A stretch of 64,000 bases of DNA, taken from positions 6,016,001 through 6,080,000 of the forward strand of contig NC_079877.1 of the NCBI RefSeq assembly GCF_029227915.1, given 5' to 3'. This DNA comes from Hydractinia symbiolongicarpus. Its lineage: Eukaryota > Cnidaria > Hydrozoa > Anthoathecata > Hydractiniidae. Numbering within the stretch: the first letter of the stretch is position 1; each line of letters begins with the position of its first letter. The notes beneath the pieces were generated by a model. The model saw only the letters and a list, made by a program, of their open reading frames with translations, was not told the DNA's origin and did no database searches. This document shows positions 37,704-50,903 of the stretch, in pieces. The translations under genes and the position numbers were made by a program.

Positions 37704-38718
37704 CCCGAACGATTTTTTAAATTATTTTTTCACCACTAAAACGCATGAGACTTGCAGTTTTCAAAAATGTTTTCATTTTTGATGAGACGCTGAATAAAAG
37801 AAGTTTAATCGCCTGCAAACGAAAACCTGCGATTTCCCGTAAATCCCGGACTCGGCCCGTATAGTCAAAAGTATACAAGGAAAGTACCCAGTGAGTAAAC
37901 TCATTTCCCGAACGAATTTTTAAATTATTTTTTCACCACTAAAACGCATGAGACTTGTAGTTTTCAGAAATGTTTTCATTTTTGATGACACGCTTAATGA
38001 AAGTTGTTTAATCGCCGGCAAACGAAAACCCGCGATTTCCCGTAAATCCCGGACTCGGCCCGTATAGTCAAAAGTATACAAAGAAAGTACCCAGGGAGTA
38101 AACTCATTTCCCAAACGATTTTTTTAATTATTATTTCACCACTAAAGCCCATGAGACTTGTAGTTTTTAAAAATGTTTTCATTTTTGATGAGACGCTGAA
38201 TAAAAGAAGTTTAATCGCCTGCAAACGAAAACCTGCGATTTCCCGTAAATCCCGGACTCGGCCCGTATAGTCAAAAGTATACAAGGAAAGTACCCAGTGA
38301 GTAAACTCATTTCCCGAACGAATTTTTAAATTATTTTTTCACCACTAAAACGCATGAGACTTGTAGTTTTCAGAAATGTTTTCATTTTTGATGACACGCT
38401 TAATGAAAGTTGTTTAATCGCCGGCAAACGAAAACCCGCGATTTCCCGTAAATCCCGGACTCGGCCCGTATAGTCAAAAGTATACAAAGAAAGTACCCAG
38501 GGAGTAAACTCATTTCCCAAACGATTTTTTTAATTATTATTTCACCACTAAAGCCCATGAGACTTGTAGTTTTTAAAAATGTTTTCATTTTTGATGAGAC
38601 GCTGAATAAAAGAAGTTTAATCGCCTGCAAACGAAAACCTGCGATTTCCCGTAAATCCCGGACTCGGCCCGTATAGTCAAAAGTATACAAGGAAAGTACC
38701 CAGTGAGTAAACTCATTT
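37704..38718. repeat. 5-mer with internal tandem dimer, copy 1
   Basis: The block holds a leader monomer with ACTTGCAGTTTTC (37704) followed by two near-identical dimers of D'' and C (37907-38312 and 38313-38718). D'' has GATGACACGCTTAATG; C has GATTTTTTTAATTATT. The same five-monomer block occurs 2233 bp (11 monomers) later. It is a nested repeat: monomer, dimer, 5-mer, 11-mer. Confidence 0.9.
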
Positions 38719-39124
38719 CCCTAACGATTTTTTAAATTATTTTTTCACCACTAAAACGCATGAGACTTGTAGTTTTCAAAAATGTTTTCATTTTTGATGA
38801 GACGCTGAATAAAAGAAGTTTAATCGGCTGCAAACGAAAACCTGCGATTTCCCGTAAATCCCGGACTCGGCCCGTATAGTCAAAAGTATACAAAGAAAGT
38901 ACCCAGGGAGTAAACTCATTTCCCAAACTATTTTTTAAATTGTTATTTCACCACTAAAGCCCATGAGACTTGTAGTTTTTTAAAATGTTTTCATTTTTGA
39001 TGAGACGCTGAATAAAAGAAGTTTAATCGCCGGCAAACGAAAACCCGCGATTTCCCGTAAATCCCGGACTCGGCCCGTATAGTCAAAAGTATACAAGGAA
39101 AGTACCCAGTGAGTAAACTCACTT

Positions 39125-39327
39125 CCCGAACGAATTTTTAATTTATTTTTTCACCACTAAAACGCTTGAGACTTGTAGTTTTCAAAAATGTTTTCATTTT
39201 TGATGAGACGCTAAATAAAAGAAGTTTAATCGCCGGCAAAGGAAAACCCGCGATTTCCTGTAAATCCCGGACTCGGCCCGTATAGTCAAAAGTATACAAG
39301 GAAAGTACCCAGTGAGTAAACTCATTT
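39125..39327. repeat. Chimeric D/E monomer (one-monomer deletion)
   Basis: The head equals D at 35877 (GAACGAATTTTTAATTTATT). After CACTAAAACGC it becomes E (TTGAGACTTG, CGCTAAATAAAA, GCAAAGGAAAAC), as at 36080. Compared with the 35472 run, exactly one monomer is missing, as expected of an in-register deletion. Confidence 0.82.
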
Positions 39328-39936
39328 CCCTAACGAATTTTTAAATTATTTTTTCACCACTAAAACGCATGACACATGTAGTTTTCAAAAATGTTTTCAT
39401 TTTTGATGAGACGCTGAATAAAAGAAGTTTAATCGCCGGCAAACGAAAACCTGCGATTTTCCGTAAATCCCGGACTCGGCCCGTATAGTCAAAAGTATAC
39501 AAAGAGAGTACCCAGGGTGTAAACTCACTTCCCGAACGATTTTTTAAATTATTTTTTCACCACTAAAACGCATGAGACTTGTAGTTTTCAAGAATGTTTT
39601 CATTTTTGATGAGACGCTGAATAAAAGAAGTTTAATCGCCGGCAAACGAAAACCTGCGATTTTCCGTAAATCCCGGACTCGGCCCGTATAGTCAAAAGTA
39701 TACAAAGAGAGTACCCAGGGTGTAAACTCACTTCCCGAACGATTTTTTAAATTATTTTTTCACCACTAAAACGCATGAGACTTGTAGTTTTCAAGAATGT
39801 TTTCATTTTTGATGAGACGCTGAATAAAAGAAGTTTAATCGCCGGCAAACGAAAACCTGCGATTTTCCGTAAATCCCGGACTCGGCCCGTATAGTCAAAA
39901 GTATACAAAGAGAGTACCCAGGGTGTAAACTCACTT

Positions 39937-40951
39937 CCCGAACGATTTTTTAAATTATTTTTTCACCACTAAAACGCATGAGACTTGCAGTTTTCAAAAA
40001 TGTTTTCATTTTTGATGAGACGCTGAATAAAAGAAGTTTAATCGCCTGCAAACGAAAACCTGCGATTTCCCGTAAATCCCGGACTCGGCCCGTATAGTCA
40101 AAAGTATACAAGGAAAGTACCCAGTGAGTAAACTCATTTCCCGAACGAATTTTTAAATTATTTTTTCACCACTAAAACGCATGAGACTTGTAGTTTTCAG
40201 AAATGTTTTCATTTTTGATGACACGCTTAATGAAAGTTGTTTAATCGCCGGCAAACGAAAACCCGCGATTTCCCGTAAATCCCGGACTCGGCCCGTATAG
40301 TCAAAAGTATACAAAGAAAGTACCCAGGGAGTAAACTCATTTCCCAAACGATTTTTTTAATTATTATTTCACCACTAAAGCCCATGAGACTTGTAGTTTT
40401 TAAAAATGTTTTCATTTTTGATGAGACGCTGAATAAAAGAAGTTTAATCGCCTGCAAACGAAAACCTGCGATTTCCCGTAAATCCCGGACTCGGCCCGTA
40501 TAGTCAAAAGTATACAAGGAAAGTACCCAGTGAGTAAACTCATTTCCCGAACGAATTTTTAAATTATTTTTTCACCACTAAAACGCATGAGACTTGTAGT
40601 TTTCAGAAATGTTTTCATTTTTGATGACACGCTTAATGAAAGTTGTTTAATCGCCGGCAAACGAAAACCCGCGATTTCCCGTAAATCCCGGACTCGGCCC
40701 GTATAGTCAAAAGTATACAAAGAAAGTACCCAGGGAGTAAACTCATTTCCCAAACGATTTTTTTAATTATTATTTCACCACTAAAGCCCATGAGACTTGT
40801 AGTTTTTAAAAATGTTTTCATTTTTGATGAGACGCTGAATAAAAGAAGTTTAATCGCCGGCAAACGAAAACCCGCGATTTCCCATAAATCCCGGACTCGG
40901 CCCGTATAGTAAAAAGTATACAAAGAAAGTACCCAGTGAGTAAAGTCATTT
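39937..40951. repeat. 5-mer with internal tandem dimer, copy 2
   Basis: Second copy of 37704-38718, offset 2233 bp. The leader and the first three members match closely. The last C copy (40749) has diverged (GCCGGC instead of GCCTGC, TTTCCCATAAATC, GTAAAAAGTATAC). So the dimerisation predates the 5-mer duplication. Confidence 0.9.
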
Positions 40952-41765
40952 ACCGAACGAATTTTTAAATTATTTTTTCACCACTAAAACGCATGAGACT
41001 TGTAGTTTTCAGAAATGTTTTCATTTTTGATGAGACGTTTAATGAAAGTTGTTTAATCGCCGGCAAACGAAAACCCGCGACTTCCCGTAAATCCTGGTCT
41101 CCGCCCGTATAGTCAAAAGTATACAAGGAAAGTACCCAGTGAGTAAACTCATTTCCCTAACGAATTTTTAAAATTATTTTTTCACCACTAAAAGGCATGA
41201 GACTTGTAGTTTTCAAAAATGTTTTCATTTTTGATGAGACGCTGAATAAAAGAAGTTTAATCCCCGGCAAACAAAAACCTGCGATTTTCCGTAAATCCCG
41301 GACTCGGCCCGTATAGTCAAAAGTATACAAAGAGAGTACCCAGGGTGTAAACTCACTTCCCGAACGATTTTTTAAATTATTTTTTCACCACTAAAACGCA
41401 TGAGACTTGTAGTTTTCAAGAATGTTTTCATTTTTGATGAGACGCTGAATAAAAGAAGTTTAATCGCCGACAAACGAAAACCTGCGATTTTCCGTAAATC
41501 CCGGACTCGGTCGGTATAGTCAAAAGTATACAAAGAGAGTACCCAGGGTGTAAACTCACTTCCCGAACGATTTTTTAAATTATTTTTTTCACCACTAAAA
41601 CGCATGAGACTTGTAATTTTCAAAAATGTTTTCATTTTTGATGAGACGCTGAATAAAAGAAGTTTAATCGCCGGCAAACGAAAACCTGCGATTTTCCGTA
41701 AATCCCGGACTCGGCCCGTATAGTCAAAAGTATACAAAGAAAGTACCCAGGGAGTAAACTCATTT

Positions 41766-41974
41766 CCCTAACGAATTTTTAAATTATTTTTTCACCACTA
41801 AAAGGCATGAGACTTGTAGTTTTCAAAAATTTTTTCATTTTTGATGAGACGCTGAATAAAAGAAGTTTAATCGCCGGCAAACGAAAACCTGCGATTTTCC
41901 GTAAATCCCGGACTCGGCCCGTATAGTCATAGTCAAAAGTATACAAAGAGAGTACCCAGGGTGTAAACTCACTT
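41766..41974. repeat. 209-bp monomer with 6-bp microduplication
   Basis: At 41921-41940 the normal GTATAGTCAAAAGT reads GTATAGTCATAGTCAAAAGT: the hexamer CATAGT (or ATAGTC) is duplicated. It is the only multi-base insertion I found. The otherwise related copy at 44613 lacks it, so it arose after that duplication or was lost from the other copy. Confidence 0.92.
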
Positions 41975-42380
41975 CCCGAACGATTTTTTAAATTATTTTT
42001 TCACCACTAAAACGCATGAGACTTGTAGTTTTCAAGAATGTTTTCATTTTTGATGAGACGCTGAATAAAAGAAGTTTAATCGCCGGCAAACGAAAACCTG
42101 CGATTTTCCGTAAATCCCGGACTCGGCCCGTATAGTCAAAAGTATACAAAGAGAGTACCCAGGGTGTAAACTCACTTCCCGAACGATTTTTTAAATTATT
42201 TTTACACCACTAAAACGCATGAGACTTGTAGTTTTCAAAAATGTTTTCATTTTTGATGAGACGCTGAATAAAGGAAGTTTAATCGCCGGCAAACGAAAAC
42301 CTGCGATTTCCCGTAAATCCCGGACTCGGACCGTATAGTCAAAAGTATACAAAGAAAGTACCCAGGGAGTAAACTCATTT

Positions 42381-42583
42381 CCCAAACGATTTTTTAAATT
42401 ATTATTTCACCACTAAAGCCCATGAGACTTGTAGTTTTTAAAAATGTTTTCATTTTTGATGAGACGCTGAATAAAAGAAGTTTAATCGCCGGCAAACGAA
42501 AACCCGCGATTTCCCGTAAATCCCGGACTCGGCCCGTATAGTCAAAAGTATACAAGGAAAGTACCCAGTGAGTAAAGTCATTT
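42381..42583. repeat. Representative subfamily C monomer
   Basis: Subfamily C has the head CCCAAACG, AATTATTATTTCACC, CTAAAGCCCATGAG instead of CTAAAACGCATGAG, TTTTTAAAAATG in the dyad region, CCCGCGATTTCCCG, AAGGAAAG and the tail CAGTGAGTAAA. It follows B and precedes D in the recurrent order. A common derivative has TTTTTTAAAATG, which breaks one base pair of the dyad. A second derivative reads GTCATAAG instead of GTCAAAAG and ends CAGCGAG. Confidence 0.85.
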
Positions 42584-43191
42584 CTTGAACGAATTTTTAA
42601 ATTATTTTTTCACCACTAAAACGCATGAGACTTGTAGTTTTCAGAAATGTTTTCATTTTTGATGAGACGTTTAATGAAAGTTGTTTAATCGCCGGCAAAC
42701 GAAAACCCGCGATTTCACGTAAATCCCGGTCTCCGCCCGTATAGTCAAAAGTATACAAGGAAAGTACCCAGTGAGTAAACTCATTTCCCTAACGAATTTT
42801 TAAATTATTTTTTCACCACTAAAAGGCATGAGACTTGTAGTTTTCAAAAATGTTTTCATTTTTGATGAGACGCTGAATAAAAGAAGTTTAATCGCCGGCA
42901 AACAAAAACCTGCGATTTTCCGTAAATCCCGGAATCGGCCCGTATAGTCAAAAGTATACAAAGAGAGTACCCAGGGTGTAAATTCACTTCCTGAACGATT
43001 TTTTAAATTATTTTTTCACCACTAAAACGCATGAGACTTGTAGTTTTCAAGAATGTTTTCATTTTTGATGAGACGCTGAAAAAAGAAGTTTAATCGCCGA
43101 CAAACGAAAACCTGCAATTTTCCGTAAATCCCGGACTCGGCCCGTATAGTCAAAAGTATACAAAGAGAGTACCCAGGGTGTAAACTCACTT

Positions 43192-44409
43192 CCCGAACGA
43201 TTTTTTAAATTATTTTTTCACCACTAAAACGCATGAGACTTGTAGTTTTCAAGAATGTTTTCATTTTTGATGAGACGCTGAATAAAAGAAGTTTAATCGC
43301 CGACAAACGAAAACCTGCGATTTTCCGTAAATCCCGGACTCGGCCGGTATAGTCAAAAGTATACAAAGAGAGTACCCAGGGTGTAAACTCACTTCCCGAA
43401 CGATTTTTTAAATTATTTTTTCACCACTAAAACGCATGAGACTTGTAGTTTTCAAAAATGTTTTCATTTTTGATCAGACGCTGAATAAAAGAAGTTTAAT
43501 CGCCGGCAAACGAAAACCTGCGATTTTCCGTAAATCCCGGACTCGGCCCGTATAGTCAAAAGTATACAAAGAGAGTACCCAGGGTGTAAACGCACTTCTC
43601 GAACGATTTTTTAAATTATTTTTTCACCACTAAAACGCACGAGACTTGTAGTTTTCAAGAATGTTTTCATTTTTGATGAGACGCTGAATAAAAGAAGTTT
43701 AATCGACTGCAAACGAAAACCTGCGATTTCCCGTAAATCCCGGACTCGGCCCGTATAGTCAAAAGTATACAAAGAGAGTACCCAGGGTGTAAACTCACTT
43801 CCCGAACGATTTTTTAAATTATTTTTTCACCACTAAAACGCATGAGACTTGTAGTTTTCAAGAATGTTTTCATTTTTGATGAGACGCTGAATAAAACAAG
43901 TTTAATCGCCGACAAACGAAAACCTGCGATTTTCCGTAAATCCCGGACTCGGTCGGTATAGTCAAAAGTATACAAAGAGAGTACCCAGGGTGTAAACTCA
44001 CTTCCCGAACGATTTTTTAAATTATTTTTTCACCACTAAAACGCATGAGACTTGTAGTTTTCAAAAATGTTTTCATTTTTGATGAGACGCTGAATAAAAG
44101 AAGTTTAATCGCCGGCAAACGAAAACCTGCGATTTTCCGTAAATCCCGGACTCGGCCCGTATAGTCAAAAGTATACAAAGAGAGTACCCAGGGTGTAAAC
44201 GCACTTCCCGAACGATTTTTTAAATTATTTTTTCACCACTAAAACGCACGAGACTTGTAGTTTTCAATAATGTTTTCATTTTTGATGAGACGCTGAATAA
44301 AAGAAGTTTAATTGCCTGCAAACGAAAACCTGCGATTTCCCGTAAATCCCGGACTCAGCCCGTATAGTCAAAAGTATACAAAGAGAGTACCCAGGGTGTA
44401 AACTCACTT
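43192..44409. repeat. Trimer of A variants, two tandem copies (609 bp each)
   Basis: Each trimer consists of A with GCCGACAAACG and a changed GGCCGGTATAG or GGTCGGTATAG, A with CAAAAATG, and A' with AACGCACGAGAC. Copies are 43192-43800 and 43801-44409. The same trimer recurs at 46643-47250 and inside the 7-mer units at 51509, 52927 and 56764. It is normally followed by a monomer with TTTTTAAAATTATT. Confidence 0.84.
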
Positions 44410-47400
44410 CCCGAACGATTTTTAAAATTATTTTTTCACCACTAAAACGCATGAGACTTGTAGTTTTCAAAAATGTTTTCATTTTTGATGAGACGCTGAA
44501 TAGAAGAAGTTTAACCGCCTGCAAACGAAAACCTGCGATTTCCCGTAAATCTCGGACTCGGCCCGTATAGTCAAAAGCATACAAAGAAAGTACCCAGGGA
44601 GTAAACTCATTTCCCTAACGAATTTTTAAATTATTTTTTCACCACTAAAAGGCATGAGACTTGTAGTTTTCAAAAATTTTTTCATTTTTGATGAGACGCT
44701 GAATAAAAGAAGTTTAATCGCCGGCAAACGAAAACCTGCGATTTTCCGTAAATCCCGGACTCGGCCCGTATAGTCAAAAGTATACAAAGAGAGTACCCAG
44801 GGTGTAAACTCACTTCCCGAACGATTTTTTAAATTATTTTTTCACCACTAAAACGCATGAGACTTGTAGTTTTCAAGAATGTTTTCATTTTTGATGAGAC
44901 GCTGAATAAAAGAAGTTTAATCGCCGGCAAACGAAAACCTGCGATTTTCCGTAAATCCCGGGGTCGGCCCGTATAGTCAAAAGTATACAAAGAGAGTACC
45001 CAGGGTGTAAACTCACTTCCCGAACGATTTTTTAAATTATTTTTACACCACTAAAACGCATGAGACTTGTAGTTTTCAAAAATGTTTTCATTTTTGATGA
45101 GACGCTGAATAAAAGAAGTTTAATCGCCGGCAAACGAAAACCTGCGATTTTCCGTAAATCCCGGACTCGGCCCGTATAGTCAAAAGTATACAAAGAAAGT
45201 ACCCAGGGAGTAAACTCACTTCCCGAACGATTTTTTAAATTATTTTTTCACCACTAAAACGCATGAGACTTGTAGTTTTCAAGAATGTTTTCATTTTTGA
45301 TGAGACGCTGAATAAAAGAAGTTTAATCGCCTGCAAACGAAAACCTGCGATTTCCCGTAAATCCCGGACTCGGCCCGTATAGTCAAAAGTATACAAGGAA
45401 AGTACCCAGTGAGTAAACTCATTTCCCGAACGAATTTTTAAACTATTTTTTCCCCACTAAAACGCATGAGACTTGTAGTTTTCAGAAATGTTTTCATTTT
45501 TGATGACACGCTTAATGAAAGTTGTTTAATCGCCGGCAAACGTAAACCCGCGATTTCCCGTAAATCCCGGACTCGGCCCGTATAGTCAAAAGTATACAAA
45601 GAAAGTACCCAGGGAGTAAACTCATTTCCCAAACGATTTTTTAAATTATTATTTCACCACTAAAGCCCATGAGACTTGTAGTTTTTAAAAATGTTTTCAT
45701 TTTTGATGAGACGCTGAATAAAAGAAGTTTAATCGCCGGCAAACGAAAACCCGCGATTTCCCATAAATCCCGGACTCGGCCCGTATAGTCAAAAGTATAC
45801 AAGGAAAGTACCCAGTGAGTAAAGTCATTTCCCGAACGAATTTTTAAATTATTTTTTCACCACTAAAACGCATGAGACTTGTAGTTTTCAGAAATGTTTT
45901 CATTTTTGATGAGACGTTTAATGAAAGTTGTTTAATCGCCGGCAAGCGAAAACCCGCGATTTCCGGTAAATCCCGGTCTCCGCCCGTATAGTCAAAAGTA
46001 TACAAGGAAAGTACCCAGTGAGTAAACTCATTTCCCTAACGAATTTTTAAATTATTTTTTCACCACTAAAAGGCATGAGACTTGTAGTTTTCAAAAATGT
46101 TTTCATTTTTGATGAGACGCTGAATAAAAGAAGTTTAATCGCCGGCAAACAAAAACCTGCGATTTTCCGTAAATCCCGGACTCGGCCCGTATAGTCAAAA
46201 GTATACAAAGAGAGTACCCAGGGTGTAAACTCACTTCCTGAACGATTTTTTAAATTATTTTTTCACCACTAAAACGCATGAGACTTGTAGTTTTCAAGAA
46301 TGTTTTCATTTTTGATGAGACGCTGAATAAAAGAAGTTTAATCGCCGACAAACGAAAACCTGCGATTTCCCGTAAATCCCGGACTCGGCCCGTATAGTCA
46401 AAAGCATACAAAGAAAGTACCTAGGGAGTAAACTCATTTCCCTAACGAATTTTTAAATTATTTTTTCACCACTAAAAGGCATGAGACTTGTAGTTTTCAA
46501 AAAATTTTTCATTTTTGATGAGACGCTGAATAAAAGAAGTTTAATCGCCGGCAAACGAAAACCTGCGATTTTCCGTAAATCCCGGACTCGGCCCGTATAG
46601 TCAAAAGTATACAAAGAGAGTACCCAGGGTGTAAACTCACTTCCCGAACGATTTTTTAAATTATTTTTTCACCACTAAAACGCATGAGACTTGTAGTTTT
46701 CAAGAATGTTTTCATTTTTGATGAGACGCTGAATAAAAGAAGTTTAATCGCCGACAAACGAAAACCTGCGATTTTCCGTAAATCCCGGACTCGGCCGGTA
46801 TAGTCAAAAGTATACAAAGAGAGTACCCAGGGTGTAAACTCACTTCCCGAACGATTTTTTAAATTATTTTTTCACCACTAAAACGCATGAGACTTGTAGT
46901 TTTCAAAAATGTTTTCATTTTTGATGAGACGCTGAATAAAAGAAGTTTAATCGCCGGCAAACGAAAACCTGCGATTTTCCGTAAATCCCGGACTCGGCCC
47001 GTATAGTCAAAAGTATACAAAGAGAGTACCCAGGGTGTAAACGCACTTCTCGAACAATTTTTTAAATTATTTTTTCACCACTAAAACGCACGAGACTTGT
47101 AGTTTTCAAGAATGTTTTCATTTTTGATGAGACGCTGAATAAAAGAAGTTTAATCGCCTGCAAACGAAAACCTGCGATTTCCCGTAACCCCGGACTCGGC
47201 CCGTATAGTCAAAAGTATACAAAGAGAGTACCCAGGGTGTAAACTCACTTCCCGAACGATTTTTAAAATTATTTTTTCACCACTAAAACGCATGAGACTT
47301 GTAGTTTTCAAAAATGTTTTCATTTTTGATGAGACGCTGAATAAAAGAAGTTTAATCGCCTGCAAACGAAAACCTGCGATATCCCGTAAATCCCGGACTC

Positions 47401-48467
47401 GGCCCGTATAGTCAAAAGTATACAAAGAAAGTACCCAGGGAGTAAACTCATTTCCCAAACGATTTTTTAAATTATTATTTCACCACTAAAGCCCATGAGA
47501 CTTTTAATTTTTAAAAATGTTTTCATTTTTGATAAGACGCTGAATAAAAGAAGCTTAATCGCCGGCAAACGAAAACCCGCGATTTCCCGTAAATCCCGGA
47601 CTCGGCCCGTATAGTCAAAAGTATACAAGGAAAGTACCCAGTGAGTAAACTCATTTCCCGAACGAATTTTTAAATTATTTTTTCACCACTAAAACGCATG
47701 AGACTTGTAGTTTTCAGAAATGTTTTCATTTTTGATGAGACGCTTAATGAAAGTGGTTTAATCGCCGGCAAACTAAAACCCGCGATTTCCCGTAAATCCC
47801 GGGCTTGGCCCGTATAGTCGAATGTATACAAAGAAAGTACCCTGTGAGTAAACTCATTTCCAAAACGATTTTTTAAATTATCTTTTCACCACTAAAACGC
47901 TTGAGACTTGTAGTTTTTAAAAATGTTTTCATTTTTGTTGAGACGCTAAATAAAAGAAGTTTAATCGCCGGCAAACGAAAACCCGCCATTTCCCGTAAAC
48001 CCCGGACTCGGCCCGCATACTCAAAAGTATACAAAGAAAGTACCCAGGGTGTATACTCATTTCCCGAACGATTTTTTAAATTATTATTTCACCACTAAAG
48101 CCCATGAGACTTGTAGTATTTAAAAATATTTTCATTTTTGATGAGACGCTGAATAAAAGAAGTTTAATCGCCGGCAAACGAAAACCCGCGACTTCCCGTA
48201 AATCCCGGACTCGACCCGTATAGTCAAAAGTATACAAAGAAAGTACCCAGGGAGTAAACTCATTTCCCGAACGATTTTTTAAATTATTTTTTCACCACTA
48301 AAACGCATGAGACTTGTAGTTTTCAGAAATGTTTTCATTTTTGATGAGACGCTTAATGAAAGTGGTTTAATCGCCGGCAAACGAAAACCCGCGATTTCCG
48401 TAAATCCCGGACTCGGCCCGTATAGTCAAAAGTATACAAGGAAAGTACCCAGTGAGTAAACTCATTT

Positions 48468-48873
48468 CCCGAACGAATTTTTAAATTATTTTTTCACCAC
48501 TAAAACGCATGAGACTTGTAGTTTTCAGAAATGTTTTCCTTTTTGATGAGACGCTTAATGAAAGTGGTTTAATCGCCGGCAAACTAAAACCCGCGATTTC
48601 CCGTAAATCCCGGGCTTGGCCCGTATAGTCAAAAGTATACAAGGAAAGTACCCAGTGAGTAAACTCATTTCCCGAACGAATTTTTAAATTATTTTTTCAC
48701 CACTAAAACGCATGAGACTTGTAGTTTTCAGAAATGTTTTCCTTTTTGATGAGACGCTTAATGAAAGTGGTTTAATCGCCGGCAAACTAAAACCCGCGAT
48801 TTCCCGTAAATCCCGGGCTTGGCCCGTATAGTCGAATGTATACAAAGAAAGTACCCTGTGAGTAAACTCATTT
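48468..48873. repeat. Tandem single-monomer duplication of D
   Basis: Two adjacent D copies share the private change TTTTCCTTTTTGATGAG and GCAAACTAAAAC exactly 203 bp apart (about 48536 and 48739). They differ in the tail: the first has GTCAAAAG with CAGTGAG, the second GTCGAATG with CCCTGTGAG. The duplication probably used the shared GGGCTTGGCCCGTATAGTC stretch. Confidence 0.86.
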
Positions 48874-49076
48874 CCAAAACGATTTTTTAAATTATTATTT
48901 CACCACTAAAGCCCATGAGACTTGTAGTATTTAAAAATATTTTCATTTTTGATGAGACGCTGAATAAAAGAAGTTTAATCGCCGGCAAACGAAAACCCGC
49001 GACTTCCCGTAAATCCCGGACTCGACCCGTATAGTCAAAAGTATACAAAGAAAGTACCCAGGGAGTAAACTCATTT
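48874..49076. repeat. Chimeric E/G monomer
   Basis: The start (CCAAAACGATTTTTTAAATTAT after a D tail) is the E context. It then continues as G (TATTTCACCACTAAAGCCC, GTAGTATTTAAAAATATT). An E copy has thus been lost at this point by joining E and G heads. Together with the D duplication just upstream the unit stays four monomers long. Confidence 0.78.
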
Positions 49077-49685
49077 CCCGAACGATTTTTTAAATTATTT
49101 TTTCACCACTAAAACGCATGAGACTTGTAGTTTTCAGAAATGTTTTCATTTTTGATGAGACGCTTAATGAAAGTGGTTTAATCGCCGGCAAACGAAAACC
49201 CGCGATTTCCCGTAAATCCCGGACTCGGCCCGTATAGTCAAAAGTATACAAGGAAAGTACCCAGTGAGTAAACTCATTTCCCGAACGAATTTTTAAATTA
49301 TTTTTTAACCACTGAAACGCATGAGACTTGTAGTTTTCAGAAATGTTTTCATTTTTGATGAGACGCTTAATGAAAGTGGTTTAATCGCCGGCAAACGAAA
49401 ACCCGCGATTTCCCGTAAATCCCGGGCTTGGCCCGTATAGTCGAATGTATACAAAGAAAGTACCCTGTGAGTAAACTCATTTCCAAAACGATTTTTTAAA
49501 TTATCTTTTCACCACTAAAACGCTTGAGACTTGTAGTTTTTAAAAATGTTTTCATTTTTGTTGAGACGCTAAATAAAAGAAGTTTAATCGCCGGCAAACG
49601 AAAACCCGCCATTTCCCGTAAACCCCGGACTCGGCCCGCATACTCAAAAGTATACAAAGAAAGTACCCAGGGTGTATACTCATTT

Positions 49686-49888
49686 CCCGAACGATTTTTT
49701 AAATTATTATTTCACCACTAAAGCCCATGAGACTTGTAGTATTTAAAAATATTTTCATTTTTGATGAGACGCTGAATAAAAGAAGTTTAATCGCCGGCAA
49801 ACGAAAACCCGCGACTTCCCGTAAATCCCGGACTCGACCCGTATAGTCAAAAGTATACAAAGAAAGTACCCAGGGAGTAAACTCATTT
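49686..49888. repeat. Representative subfamily G monomer
   Basis: Subfamily G has a C-like head (AATTATTATTTCACC, CTAAAGCCCATGAG), GTAGTATTTAAAAATATTTTC in the dyad region, CCGCGACTTCCCG and ACTCGACCCGTATAG. Copies start at 48063, 48874, 49686, 50498, 59400, 60009, 62850 and 63256, so G is absent from the left three quarters of the window. A sub-variant has AAGAAGAATAATCG (50498, 60009, 63256). The changed base in the dyad (ATG to ATA) removes its loop-closing pair. Confidence 0.85.
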
Positions 49889-50903
49889 CCCGAACGATTT
49901 TTTAAATTATTTTTTCACCACTAAAACGCATGAGACTTGTAGTTTTTAGAAATGTTTTCATTTTTGATGAGACGCTTAATGAAAGTGGTTTAATCGCCGG
50001 CAAACGAAAACCCGCGATTTCCCGTAAATCCCGGACTCGGCCCGTATAGTCAAAAGTATACAAGGAAAGTACCCAGTGAGTAAACTCATTTCCCGAACGA
50101 ATTTTTAAATTATTTTTTCACCACTAAAACGCATGAGACTTGTAGTTTTCAGAAATGTTTTCATTTTTGATGAGACGCTTAATGAAAGTGGTTTAATCGC
50201 CGGCAAACGAAAACCCGCGATTTCCCGTAAATCCCGGGCTTGGCCCGTATAGTCGAATGTATACAAAGAAAGTACCCTGTGAGTAAACTCATTTCCAAAA
50301 CGATTTTTTAAATTATCTTTTCACCACTAAAACGCTTGAGACTTGTAGTTTTCAAAAATGTTTTCATTTTTGATGAGACGCTAAATAAAAGAAGTTTAAT
50401 CGCCCGCAAACGAAAACCCGCCATTTCCCGTAAACACCGGACTCGGCCCGCATAGTCAAAAGTATACAAAGAAAGTACACAGGGTGTAAACTTATTTCCC
50501 GAACGATTTTTTAAATTATTATTTCACCACTAAAGCCCATGAGACTTGTAGTATTTAAAAATATTTTCATTTTTGATGAGACGCTGAATAAAAGAAGAAT
50601 AATCGCCGGCAAACGAAAACCCGCGACTTCCCGTAAATCCCGGACTCGACCCGTATAGTCAAAAGTATACAAAGAAAGTACCCAGGGAGTAAACTCATTT
50701 CCCGAACGCTTTTTTAAATTATTTTTTCACCACTAAAACGCATGAGACTTGTAGTTTTCAAAAATGTTTTCATTTTTGATGAGACGCTGAATAAAAGAAG
50801 TTTAATCGCCGGCAAACGAAAACCTGCGATTTCCCGTAAATTCCGGACTCGGCCCGTATAGTCAAAAGTATACAAAGAAAGTACCCGGGATGTAAACTCA
50901 TTT

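Larger units (their letters stand above)
40952..47453. repeat. A/F-rich domain with marked D copies every 8 or 16 monomers
   Basis: D copies carrying GAGACGTTTAATG lie at about 41031, 42663 and 45910, spaced 1632 and 3247 bp (8 monomers plus 8 inserted bases, and 16 monomers minus one). Each is followed by F with AAAAGGCATGAG. The rest is mostly A, including variants with GCCGACAAACG, GGCCGGTATAG and AACGCACGAGAC. The stretches 41766-42583 and 44613-45424 are also related. No unique DNA is present. Confidence 0.82.
47454..50903. repeat. Tetramer HOR domain (G-D-D-E, about 812 bp)
   Basis: G copies start at 48063, 48874, 49686 and 50498, spaced 811, 812 and 812 bp. Units 49686-50497 and (from D at 49077) 49077-49888 show the order G, D with a C-type tail, D with the GTCGAATG tail, then E. 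The E copies at 47860 and 49483 are near-identical (TTTTTGTTGAG, CATACTCAAAAG), 1623 bp apart. The last G is followed by an unrelated A/B copy at 50701. In the first unit the E has been replaced by an extra D (see the chimera at 48874). Confidence 0.86.
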
